From SURF-32 sp964648365 (GTDB lineage Bacteria; Planctomycetota; Phycisphaerae; UBA1845), in contig CAZYLK010000123.1 of the NCBI GenBank assembly GCA_964648365.1, positions 1 through 18,606 on the forward strand: a stretch of 18,606 nucleotides of DNA, written 5' to 3'. Position 1 is the stretch's first letter; the number at the start of each line of letters is the position of its first letter. The position numbers and the translations under genes were made by a program. The notes below the pieces were generated by a model, which saw only the letters and a list, made by a program, of their open reading frames with translations, made no database searches and was not told the DNA's origin. Shown piece by piece: positions 6,795 through 13,732 of the stretch.

Positions 6795-7607
6795 GTGTCC
6801 TATGAGAAGCGCATAGTCTGCCTGGCCAACTCCCGCAAGCCGCCGTCCGGGATCTGCGTCGCGGGGCGCGAGCTTGATGGCTCGGGGTTCGGGGGGTGGG
6901 TACGTCTGGTCAGCAGCCGCCCGACGCGGGAGGTGTCGCTCGAGGAGCGGCGGATCGACATCGGGCGGGACGTCGAAGTGCTCGACGTGATCAGGGTGCG
7001 GCTCTCTCGACCGGAACCGGAACGTTATCAGACCGAGAACCAGGTCTTCGATGACCGCTGCCGCTGGAAATGGTCGGGAACGGTGTCGTGGGAGCAGCTT
7101 CAACCGGCCGTCGAGGATCCGGGCGGGCCGCTGTGGCTCAACGGCGACTCCAGTTCGCACGGGCAAAATGACCGCGTCGCAGAGGCTGCGGCCGCGGCGC
7201 TGGGTCGCTCGCTTTATCTGGTTCGCCCCGACTACCTGCGGATTCAAGTCGGCGTGGAGGGCACCGGCACAGCCACCGCCCAGCGGCGGGTGCGGGCACG
7301 GTTCAGGCTGGCCGGATGCTGGTATTGTCTGGCCGTGACGGATATACCCGTGGAACTCGACTATCTCGCCAGGCCGGACGGCCGGTACGTCATTGATGAA
7401 GCGTTACTGTGTGTGAGCCTGGGCGAGGTGTTCCACGGACACGCGTACAAGCTGGCCGCGGCGGTGATTACGCCGCAGCGGGCAGCCGAGGCGAGCCGCG
7501 CGGCTGCAGAAGCGAGACCCGTGACGGCAGAGGCGAGCCGCGTGGCTTCAGCCCGCGCGAACGTGCCAACCGGGAAGCAACCAGGCGCGAGGCCCAAGCA
7601 GCGGTGA
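6795..7607 (+). CDS. Dual OB-fold domain (DuOB) protein
   Basis: 270 residues from the GTG at 6795. This start gives VSYEKRIVCLANSRK, matching the family's usual N-terminus, and the upstream ATG at 6750 overlaps a -10-like element. Motifs recalled for the DuOB family are visible: IVCLANSRK (7-15), ICVAGREL (20-27), WVRLVSSRPTREVS (35-48), EVLDVIRV (61-68), ENQVFDD (81-87), GPLWLNGDSSSHGQNDRV (111-128). The second half (138-225) carries a beta-rich domain (YLVRPDYLRIQV, CWYCLAVTD, LCVSLGEVFHGHAYKLAAAVI). OB folds usually bind nucleic acid or nucleotides; the actual ligand is unknown. Residues about 231-270 are a low-complexity Ala/Arg tail encoded by two copies of a dispersed intergenic repeat. 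It is followed by a DUF488 gene on the same strand, an association I recall from other genomes. Confidence 0.75.
   Translation: MSYEKRIVCLANSRKPPSGICVAGRELDGSGFGGWVRLVSSRPTREVSLEERRIDIGRDVEVLDVIRVRLSRPEPERYQTENQVFDDRCRWKWSGTVSWEQLQPAVEDPGGPLWLNGDSSSHGQNDRVAEAAAAALGRSLYLVRPDYLRIQVGVEGTGTATAQRRVRARFRLAGCWYCLAVTDIPVELDYLARPDGRYVIDEALLCVSLGEVFHGHAYKLAAAVITPQRAAEASRAAAEARPVTAEASRVASARANVPTGKQPGARPKQR
7531..7560 (+). repeat. Dispersed repeat, GCCGCGTGGCTTYAGCCCGC type, copy 3
   Basis: Matches 5783-5812 almost exactly, here inside the 3' end of the DuOB reading frame. A diverged partial copy (GAGGCGAGCCGCGCGGCTGC) lies just upstream at 7488-7507. Confidence 0.8.
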
Positions 7608-7665
7608 GCAGCGCGTTGCGGAACAGTTCATCCGATGTATGGCGCCGTCTCTCAGTCGGGGGAAT

Positions 7666-7684
7666 CACGGGCTGGAAGCCCGTG
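7666..7684 (+). repeat. Palindromic repeat CACGGGCT-GGA-AGCCCGTG
   Basis: Perfect 8-bp inverted repeat with a three-base loop in the 130-base gap between the DuOB and DUF488 genes. The GGCT..AGCC core is shared with the other short dispersed palindromes in the window. It could act as a transcript hairpin, but no U-tract follows. Confidence 0.6.
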
Positions 7685-7737
7685 CCACGTTTCTTTCAAC
7701 AGGTTCGCGCCGTGATCAGTGAGCGAGGCACTGCCCC

Positions 7738-8331
7738 ATGAGCGATTGCGTCTACACCATCGGCCACTCGACGCACTCAGCGGAGGCGTTCGTCGCCCTG
7801 CTGACGCGCCACGGCGTGGACGCAGTCGCGGACGTGCGATCCAGCCCGTACAGCCGCTACAATCCGCAGTACAACCGCGAAAACCTCAAGGCGACGCTGA
7901 GCGACACGGGCATCGAGTACATCTTCCTGGGCGAAGAACTCGGCGCGCGGGCCAAGGACCGTGCCTGCTACGTCAACGGCAAAGTCGACTACGAACGCCT
8001 CGCGGCCACGCCGCTCTTTCAGCGCGGGCTGACCCGAATCGTCTCCGACGCGCCGCAGCGCCGCATTGCGCTGATGTGCGCCGAGAAGGATCCGCTCGCG
8101 TGCCACCGCACGATCCTCGTCGCCCGCCACGTCGTCACCCGTGGGGTGGCCGTGCGCCACATCCTCGAAGACGGCGCGATCGAGGAACACGACGCAGCGA
8201 TGTCGCGCCTGCTGGCACAACTCGGCTGGCCGGAGCAGGATCTCTTTCGCACGCGCGAGCAAGTCATCGAGGACGCTTATCGGCACGCCGGCAACAGGAT
8301 TGCGTACGAGGAGGAAGCAGATGGCCAGTGA
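7738..8331 (+). CDS. DUF488 family protein (first copy)
   Basis: 197 residues from ATG 7738; no strong Shine-Dalgarno is visible (GAGGCACTGCCCC precedes). The family hallmarks are present: YTIGHSTHSAEAF (6-18), VADVRSSPYSRYN (30-42), LGEELGAR (64-71) and IALMCAEKDPLACHR (110-124), the CxE...CHR signature. The biochemical function of DUF488 is not established to my knowledge; the conserved Cys, Glu and His residues suggest a catalytic or metal site. The C-terminal about 55 residues (143-197) extend beyond the minimal domain with helical sequence (EEHDAAMSRLLAQLG, REQVIEDAYRHAGNRIAYEEE). It sits 130 bases after DuOB, the probable functional partner. Confidence 0.88.
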   Translation: MSDCVYTIGHSTHSAEAFVALLTRHGVDAVADVRSSPYSRYNPQYNRENLKATLSDTGIEYIFLGEELGARAKDRACYVNGKVDYERLAATPLFQRGLTRIVSDAPQRRIALMCAEKDPLACHRTILVARHVVTRGVAVRHILEDGAIEEHDAAMSRLLAQLGWPEQDLFRTREQVIEDAYRHAGNRIAYEEEADGQ

Positions 8332-8362
8332 AGTTCGCCGGCCGACCGACCGCTGGTACCGC

Positions 8363-8376
8363 CAGGCTCCAGCCTG
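8363..8376 (+). repeat. Palindromic repeat CAGGCT-CC-AGCCTG
   Basis: Perfect 6-bp inverted repeat in the gap after the first DUF488 gene, preceded by TGGTACCGC. Its GGCT-N2-AGCC core is of the same type as those at 7666-7684 and in the GGCTTCAGCC repeats. Confidence 0.5.
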
Positions 8377-8575
8377 CCCGCGCGACGGAACGATGTTCGC
8401 AGTGACACGGTTGTCCTGGGGGCGACTCCGCGCGGGACAAAGCCGCAATGGCTCGCTGGCGACCTTTCAGTCGGCCGCAGAGCCTACAGCCAACGATTTG
8501 CATGGTATGTCACCGGGCCCCAAGTCCGGCCACGGGATCCGCCTCCGCCGGGAGCACCACGCCCGCCGCACGGGA

Positions 8576-8584
8576 TGCTATAAT
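8576..8584 (+). promoter_or_regulatory. Extended -10 promoter of the toxin-antitoxin operon
   Basis: TGCTATAAT is a perfect TGnTATAAT element. No -35 match is seen 17 bases upstream. The antitoxin ATG is 31 bases downstream, preceded by GGGAGGA at 8601-8607 with seven bases spacing. Confidence 0.65.
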
Positions 8585-8614
8585 GACGTGAACTACCGAC
8601 GGGAGGATCCGGCG

Positions 8615-8881
8615 ATGCAGGTTTCACTATCCCCTGACATGATTCGCTTCGTCAAGGAGCAACTGGCGGCCGGCGCGTACGCGACGCCGGAGGATGTGCT
8701 TCAAGCGGCGGTGGCGGCGCTGAAGCAGTCCGAATCGTTCGGCGAGTTCACGCCAGGCGAACTGGATGCGCTGCTGGCCGAGGGTGAGCGGGGGATGGAA
8801 CGCGACGGAGCGTTGACTGCTGACGAGGTGTTCGACGAAATCCGCCGCCAGAGCGCTGATCGTCGCAAGGACCGATCGTGA
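8615..8881 (+). CDS. ParD-like antitoxin (type II toxin-antitoxin)
   Basis: 88 residues. The ATG at 8615 is preceded by the strong Shine-Dalgarno GGGAGGA; the frame is open upstream but without coding character. The N-terminus MQVSLSPDMIRFVKEQLAAGAYATPEDVLQAA... has the beta strand plus two helices of ParD-type ribbon-helix-helix antitoxins, which dimerise, bind their own promoter and neutralise the toxin. The acidic C-terminal half (41-88, PGELDALLAEGERGMERDGA, DEVFDEIRRQ) is the usual toxin-binding part. The stop overlaps the toxin start (GTGA), so synthesis is coupled, and the pair is likely autoregulated at the promoter just upstream. Confidence 0.88.
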   Translation: MQVSLSPDMIRFVKEQLAAGAYATPEDVLQAAVAALKQSESFGEFTPGELDALLAEGERGMERDGALTADEVFDEIRRQSADRRKDRS

Positions 8882-9174
8882 GGCAGATTCAATTCACGCC
8901 CGCGGCTCGGCGGGACATGCTCGAAATATGGGAGTATGCGGCCCGCGACAACGTCGCTGCGGCCGACCGGATTATCTCAGCCATCGAAGCCGCGACACAG
9001 CGAATCGGCGAGCTTCCCGGTATCGGCCACACCCGTCCCGACGTGACGGACAAGCGATACCGATTCTGGCGGGTGTACTCTTACCTGCTGGCGTACCGGC
9101 TCTCCGACGCCGAATTGACCGTCGTGCGTGTGCTGCATGGAGCCCGAGACGTTCGCCGGCTGCTGCCTGAGTGA
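8878..9174 (+). CDS. ParE/RelE-superfamily toxin
   Basis: 98 residues starting with GTG at 8878, overlapping the antitoxin stop by four bases. Family features: FTPAARRDMLEIWEYAARDN (6-25), RIGELPGIGHTRPDV (42-56), RFWRVYSYLLAYR (62-74) and VVRVLHGARDVRRLL (82-96). The strongly conserved RFWRVYSYLI-type strand and VLHGARD end place it with ParE-like proteins; ParE relatives act on DNA gyrase, RelE relatives on ribosome-bound mRNA, and the target here cannot be assigned by eye. Length is normal and no frame damage is seen, so the module is probably intact. Confidence 0.9.
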   Translation: MRQIQFTPAARRDMLEIWEYAARDNVAAADRIISAIEAATQRIGELPGIGHTRPDVTDKRYRFWRVYSYLLAYRLSDAELTVVRVLHGARDVRRLLPE

Positions 9175-9234
9175 TGCGATCGCGTTCGCACAGCGTTATT
9201 CGCCCGCCGGGGCTCGAGTACACGGAATCCATCG

Positions 9235-9669
9235 ATGAAAATCTTGACGATAGGCTTTACCAAGACCTCCGCCGAATCATTCTTCACCCGCCTCAAATAC
9301 GCGGGCGTCAAGAAGCTCGTCGACGTGCGGCTTAACAACGTCTCGCAGCTTGCGGGGTTCGCCAAGAAGGGCGACCTGCCGTACTTCCTCAGGGAATTGT
9401 GCGGCATCCCCTACGAACACCGGCCGGAACTCGCGCCCACGCAGGAAATGCTCGACGACTACAAGAAGGGCGGCGGCGACTGGGACGAGTACGAACTGCG
9501 CTTCGCCGACCTGATCAAGCAGCGGCGGATCGAAAAGACCCTCCCCCGCGAAGCCCTCGACGGCGCCTGCCTGCTGTGCAGCGAAGACACCCCCGACCAC
9601 TGCCACCGGCGGATCGTGGCCGAGTATTTGCAGGGCAAGTGGCGCGGGGTGGAGATTGTGCATTTGTGA
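9235..9669 (+). CDS. DUF488 family protein (second copy, short form)
   Basis: 144 residues from ATG 9235; the Shine-Dalgarno is weak. It is a second, divergent DUF488 protein: ILTIGFTKTSAESFF (3-17), KKLVDVRLNN (26-35), DLPYFLRELCGIPYEHRPEL (47-66), and LLCSEDTPDHCHRRIVAEYL (113-132) with the CxE...CHR signature. It matches the short DUF488 subtype (LTIGFTKKSAxxFF) and lacks the helical C-terminal extension of the first copy, so it is not a recent duplicate. It lies 60 bases after the toxin gene on the same strand and converges on the kinase gene. Confidence 0.9.
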   Translation: MKILTIGFTKTSAESFFTRLKYAGVKKLVDVRLNNVSQLAGFAKKGDLPYFLRELCGIPYEHRPELAPTQEMLDDYKKGGGDWDEYELRFADLIKQRRIEKTLPREALDGACLLCSEDTPDHCHRRIVAEYLQGKWRGVEIVHL

Positions 9670-9746
9670 TTCGTGCCTTGCGGTACGGACGCTGCGCGCT
9701 CCCACTTGCCTGGGCGCAAATACAGGTGTGGAATTCAGCCGCGGGT

Positions 9747-12700
9747 TCAGGGACGTGCGGGTGATGGCGGGTGACGCTCCCCACCGTCGGCACCCTTGTC
9801 ACCCCCGGTAGCGTCGGCACCCTTGTCACCGTCGGCACGCTTTGCTGCCGGATCACCTTCGGCACCCTCAGCAGCCCTGGCAGTCTCAGCACCTTCGGTA
9901 CCGCGTTGAAATTCCTCCAGGCGTGACTGCCAGACCGCGGCGTCATCCGGGCGCGGCCACTGTTCATAGAGTGCGACGATTCGTTGAAGCGTCAGCCGTT
10001 TCTGGATGCGCTGGTCGCCTGGACCTGGCTCGATCATGCGCCACGCGTCCAGCAGCTGCGCTTCGGCCTCGGCAGACTGACCGCGGCGCGCCAGGCACGC
10101 GCCCAGCCCGCTCAGCGCGTGGCCGGTGAGCCAGTGATCTTTGCCGACGGCTGCCGCGGACTTTTGCGCGGCCGTTTCCAGCAGCGCACAGGCTTCGTCA
10201 AGTTCGCCCATCTCGACCAGCACGCCGCCCAGAGCGCTCGCGCTCATGGCGGTCATGGGATCGTCTTCGCCGAGCAACTCTCTTCGGATGTCCAGTGCGG
10301 CGCGGTGCAAGTCGCGGGCCTCAACCCAACTCCGCTGCATGGTGAGGGCTTCACCCAGGTTGTGCATGGCCAGCGCGGTGAGCGGGTGCCGTTCGCCCAC
10401 CGCGTCGGCGAAGATGTCGCGGGCCTGGCGATGCAGCGCCTCGAGCTCGTCGTACCGGCCTTGCGACTCCAGGACGGCCGCAAGGTTGTTGATGCTCAGC
10501 CCCAGATTGACCGTGTTCGGGTGGAAGCGACGCGTCAGAGGCAGCGCCTCGCGATAGTAGCGCTCTGCGGCGGCATAATCGCGGCGGTAGTACTTCATGG
10601 TTCCGAGGTCGTGCAGGCACTCCGCGCTGCGGGCATTGACCGGTCCCAGCAACCTGTCAAACATCTCTTTGGCGTCGACGATCAGCGGCTCGGCCGCATC
10701 CGCATCCCCGCGGGCGTTCAGATGCAGCTTGGCAAGATTGATCAGCGCGTCCGCCAGGGAGAGGTGTCCATCCGGATAGACTTTGCGGAGAATCGCGAGG
10801 GACTCGGCGTGATACTCGGCAGCGGCGTCGTAGTCTCGCAGCGCCTCCAGACACACCGCAATGTTGTGCAGCGTCTGCGCCAGGCGAGGATCGTCATCCG
10901 CGAGAAGGCGGCGCTTCAACTCGAGCACCCGTCGGTGCAGGGCCAGTCCCTCCTGCTGGTCGCCGCGATCGAAGAGCACCGTCGCCAGGCCGCTCAGACA
11001 GGCGGCCGTGTCGATGTGATCCTCTCCGTGGGCGGCGCTCGAAATCGCCAGCGCCTGGCGATAGGCGTCTTCGGCCGCGCCGTAATTCCTCATCTCATGT
11101 CGGACGTCTCCAGCGAGCATGAGGGCCGTGACCACATCGGGGTGGTTGCTGCCCTGCAGCCGGGCTCGCGCAGCCGCCACCGACTCGGCCAACGCGAGGG
11201 CCTCGTCGAATGCACGCTTGCGGAGCAGCACATAGGCCAGGGCCTGCCTGCTCTCGATCGTATCGAGGGAATCCTCGCCCAGCGCAGCCGTGCGAATCTC
11301 GATCGCACGACGAAGCTGCGGTTCCGCGTCGGCAAACAGGTCAAGCGCTCCATAGGCGGAGCCAAACGTGGTGCGCAGCGTCGCCTCAACCAGCGCTTGT
11401 CCGGGGAAGGCGCCATCCACGCGCCGGGCGGCATCGTCGAGCATCTCCCGGACCGTGACGTCCCGGCCGCGCGCCTGCTGGGGATTGATCGAGGCAATCG
11501 TCTCCGTCAGGAAACTCGTGACGGCTTCCGCTGCTTCGCGACGCTCCTCCGCTGCCTGTTCCGCGTCCCGGGCCCGCGTCCGCTCGGACTCTGCAAGCTG
11601 TCGCTGCTGATTTTCACGGACCGCGAGCCAAGTCATGCCGGCCAGACCCAGGATGAGCACGAGCAGCGTGGCCGCTGTTCCGTAGACTCGACCCGGATGA
11701 CGGGCGGCATACTTGCGAAGCTGATAGAGCGTGCTCGACGGCCGCGCCATGATGAGTTCGTCGTGCAGGAAGCGGCGAAGATCGGCCGCCAACTCCGCCG
11801 CCGACGCGTAGCGCCGCGCCGGGTCTTTCTCCAGTGATTTGGCGACGATGGTTTCGACGTCCCCTCGAAGCTCGCCGGCGACCAGACTCAGGCGAGTGGC
11901 GTCCTCCTCCCGGATGACGCGGGCAGCAGCGGCGATCGAACGGCCCTGAAGATCGTACGGCGGCTTACCGCAAAGCAGTTCGTAGGCGATGACGCCCAAT
12001 GCGTAGACATCCGAGCGCGTGTCCAGCAGGCGCGAATCGCCAAGCACCTGCTCCGGGCTCATGTATTGCACGGTACCCACAAGCTGCCCCACGTCGGTCT
12101 GCAGCGTGACCGCCTGCATGTCGCCGTCGATGGCACGGGCGACGCCGAAGTCGAGGATCTTCGGCTGCCCCGCGACCAGCGTTTCGCGCGTTCCTCGTGA
12201 CGCTGACGTGGTCGCGCCGCCGCCGGTGGAGGGCACGACCTCCGCGCCCGCGTCCACGACAAGTATGTTGGCAGGTTTCAAGTCGCGGTGGATCACGCCC
12301 TTCTGATGGGCGTGTTGCACGGCGTCACACACCCGGGAGATTAACTCCAGTCGTTGCCTGACGTCGAGCGCATGGCGAGCGGCGAACCGCGTCAGCGAGT
12401 CTCCCTTGATCAGTTCCATTGCGAAGAAGGGCCTGACGGCCGGTGGGCAGCCCGGTTCCTCCAACTCGGCCACACCGGCCTCATAGATATGGGCGATGCC
12501 GGGATGACTGAGCTGACCGAGCACTTGGGCTTCGTGCTCGAAGCGGCGAATCAGCGAGTGAGAGGCCAGTCCCGGGCGAATGACCTTCAGCGCCACCGTG
12601 CGTTGCGGATTCTGCTGCTCGGCTTCGAACACCGTGCCCATGCCGCCCTCGCCCAGGAGACGAAGGATGCGATAACGGCCGATGCGCTCCGGCAGGCGCG

Positions 12701-12920
12701 ACACGTTCGATCCATCGGCGGCCACGGCGACGGCCGGCGGCGTCTCCAGGAAACCGCTCAAGCGCGCGTTGCTGAAACACTTCAGCAGCCGCTCGACCTC
12801 GCGCCGGAGCGGCACGTCATCCGCGCATCGATCGGCGATCAGTGCGGACCGCTTCTTATCATCCAGTTCCACAGCTTCCTGGAAGATTCGCTCGGCTTTC
12901 AGACGGCGCTGATCCTCCAT
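9747..12920 (-). CDS. Membrane Ser/Thr protein kinase with TPR array
   Basis: 1057 residues from ATG 12920, which shares its A with the sigma-factor stop (TGATG); GAGGAG five bases upstream favours it over a GTG one codon earlier. An N-terminal helical segment (1-75) precedes a Hanks-type kinase domain (about 83-386): GEGGMG (90-95), Lys112, Glu130, HRDLKPAN (211-218, catalytic Asp213), DFG (257-259), SPE (288-290). A membrane segment lies at about 413-434, then a Glu/Arg-rich coiled coil (436-470), then roughly eleven 42-residue TPR units (about 520-1000, kinesin-light-chain type such as LGEDSLDTIESRQALAYVL). The kinase domain would be cytoplasmic and the TPRs on the other side of the membrane. 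Oddities: a Gly/Ser/Thr-rich insert of about 28 residues between HRDLKPANIL and DFG, and a low-complexity tail (1006-1057) with GDKGAD repeats. It presumably acts with the co-transcribed ECF sigma factor. Confidence 0.95.
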   Translation of the reverse strand: MEDQRRLKAERIFQEAVELDDKKRSALIADRCADDVPLRREVERLLKCFSNARLSGFLETPPAVAVAADGSNVSRLPERIGRYRILRLLGEGGMGTVFEAEQQNPQRTVALKVIRPGLASHSLIRRFEHEAQVLGQLSHPGIAHIYEAGVAELEEPGCPPAVRPFFAMELIKGDSLTRFAARHALDVRQRLELISRVCDAVQHAHQKGVIHRDLKPANILVVDAGAEVVPSTGGGATTSASRGTRETLVAGQPKILDFGVARAIDGDMQAVTLQTDVGQLVGTVQYMSPEQVLGDSRLLDTRSDVYALGVIAYELLCGKPPYDLQGRSIAAAARVIREEDATRLSLVAGELRGDVETIVAKSLEKDPARRYASAAELAADLRRFLHDELIMARPSSTLYQLRKYAARHPGRVYGTAATLLVLILGLAGMTWLAVRENQQRQLAESERTRARDAEQAAEERREAAEAVTSFLTETIASINPQQARGRDVTVREMLDDAARRVDGAFPGQALVEATLRTTFGSAYGALDLFADAEPQLRRAIEIRTAALGEDSLDTIESRQALAYVLLRKRAFDEALALAESVAAARARLQGSNHPDVVTALMLAGDVRHEMRNYGAAEDAYRQALAISSAAHGEDHIDTAACLSGLATVLFDRGDQQEGLALHRRVLELKRRLLADDDPRLAQTLHNIAVCLEALRDYDAAAEYHAESLAILRKVYPDGHLSLADALINLAKLHLNARGDADAAEPLIVDAKEMFDRLLGPVNARSAECLHDLGTMKYYRRDYAAAERYYREALPLTRRFHPNTVNLGLSINNLAAVLESQGRYDELEALHRQARDIFADAVGERHPLTALAMHNLGEALTMQRSWVEARDLHRAALDIRRELLGEDDPMTAMSASALGGVLVEMGELDEACALLETAAQKSAAAVGKDHWLTGHALSGLGACLARRGQSAEAEAQLLDAWRMIEPGPGDQRIQKRLTLQRIVALYEQWPRPDDAAVWQSRLEEFQRGTEGAETARAAEGAEGDPAAKRADGDKGADATGGDKGADGGERHPPSPARP
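9786..9838. repeat. Short tandem repeat in the kinase 3' end
   Basis: GTCGGCACCCTTGTCACC occurs at 9786-9803 and 9813-9830 (period 27 bases), with a partial third copy from 9831. It keeps the reading frame and encodes the GDKGAD repeats of the kinase tail. Confidence 0.8.
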
Positions 12921-13510
12921 CACATCTCCTCGGCGCCGCGCGGTTTGTCATGGAGTTGCGCAAACAGCCACGTCTTGATGTAACGCCATTCCCTCTCGAT
13001 GGTGCCGACCGAGAGGTCCATCGCCGCGGCCGTCTCCGCCACCGTAAGTCCGGCGAAGTAGCGAAGCATGACGATCCTGCCTTTGCGAGGATCCTCGGAC
13101 TCCAGGCGCGTGAGCGCTTCATCGAGGGCGAGCACGTCTTCGGATGGCGGTTCGATCACCGGCTCGATTGCGGCCATGTCGACGCGCTTCCGATCACCTC
13201 CGCGCTTGAGACTCGCGCGGCGCCGCGCCTGCTCGACGAGAATGTCGCGCATGGCTTGCGCGGCCGCGCCGAAGAAGTGGTGACGACCATCCCACTGCGC
13301 GCCGTGGTTGCCCGCCACCCGCAAGAACGCTTCGTGTACCAGCGCGGTCGCCTGAAGCGTCTGACCGGGCGGGACGCGTGCCATGCGGGCGCGGGCAAGC
13401 TGCCGCAATTCGTCGTAGACCAGCGGCAGCAACGCCGCGCCGGCTTCCCGTTTGCCGGCGCTGACGGCCTCCAGCACCTCGGTTACGGATGGCCGCGAAT
13501 CGTCTGTCAC
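12920..13510 (-). CDS. ECF-type RNA polymerase sigma factor
   Basis: 196 residues from GTG 13510 (VTDDSRPSVTEVLEAV), with GAGGGA ten bases upstream; this gives the normal length of about 190, while the longer open frame would add an unlikely Arg-rich N-terminus. Region 2 (about 25-100): LVYDELRQLARARMARVPPG, TLQATALVHEAFLRV, HHFFGAAAQAMRDILVEQAR. Region 4 (about 125-185): LALDEALTRLESEDPRKGRI, then a helix-turn-helix, GLTVAETAAAMDLSVGTIEREW. These signatures fit the PF07638-type ECF group common in Planctomycetota, which is typically encoded next to Ser/Thr kinases. No anti-sigma factor gene is adjacent; the overlapping kinase is the likely regulator, perhaps by phosphorylation. Confidence 0.94.
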   Translation of the reverse strand: MTDDSRPSVTEVLEAVSAGKREAGAALLPLVYDELRQLARARMARVPPGQTLQATALVHEAFLRVAGNHGAQWDGRHHFFGAAAQAMRDILVEQARRRASLKRGGDRKRVDMAAIEPVIEPPSEDVLALDEALTRLESEDPRKGRIVMLRYFAGLTVAETAAAMDLSVGTIEREWRYIKTWLFAQLHDKPRGAEEM

Positions 13511-13601
13511 GACGGGTTCATCCCTCAAGAAAAAAGATGTTAAGGACTCCGGGCGCCGTTTTCGGATTGACCTGCGACACGGCATCGGCCTCGACGACGG
13601 C

Positions 13602-13610
13602 ATTATACCA
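13602..13610 (-). promoter_or_regulatory. Extended -10 promoter of the sigma factor-kinase operon
   Basis: On the minus strand TGGTATAAT is a perfect TGnTATAAT. No -35 match at the right distance. The leader to the GTG at 13510 would be about 85 bases. Confidence 0.6.
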
Positions 13611-13625
13611 CGGGATCGTCCCGTG
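13609..13625. promoter_or_regulatory. Palindrome abutting the sigma-factor promoter, possible operator
   Basis: CACGGGA-TCG-TCCCGTG is a perfect 7-bp inverted repeat with a three-base spacer, overlapping the upstream edge of the extended -10 on the minus strand. Position and symmetry fit a dimeric regulator site in the -35/-10 spacer region. Confidence 0.45.
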
Positions 13626-13732
13626 CGGCCATCAACACCCATTTGACCGTTTCGCAGCCGTCGCTGGTCCCGCCGCCACGGGTGGAGTCGGGATGTGCGC
13701 GGTCGGCAACCTCTCTTTCAGGAGAACGCACG

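Noticed and set aside
9984..11837. 617-codon open frame on the plus strand
   Set aside because: It lies entirely antisense to the kinase TPR region, has no recognisable domain, and is explained by GC-rich codon structure on the other strand.
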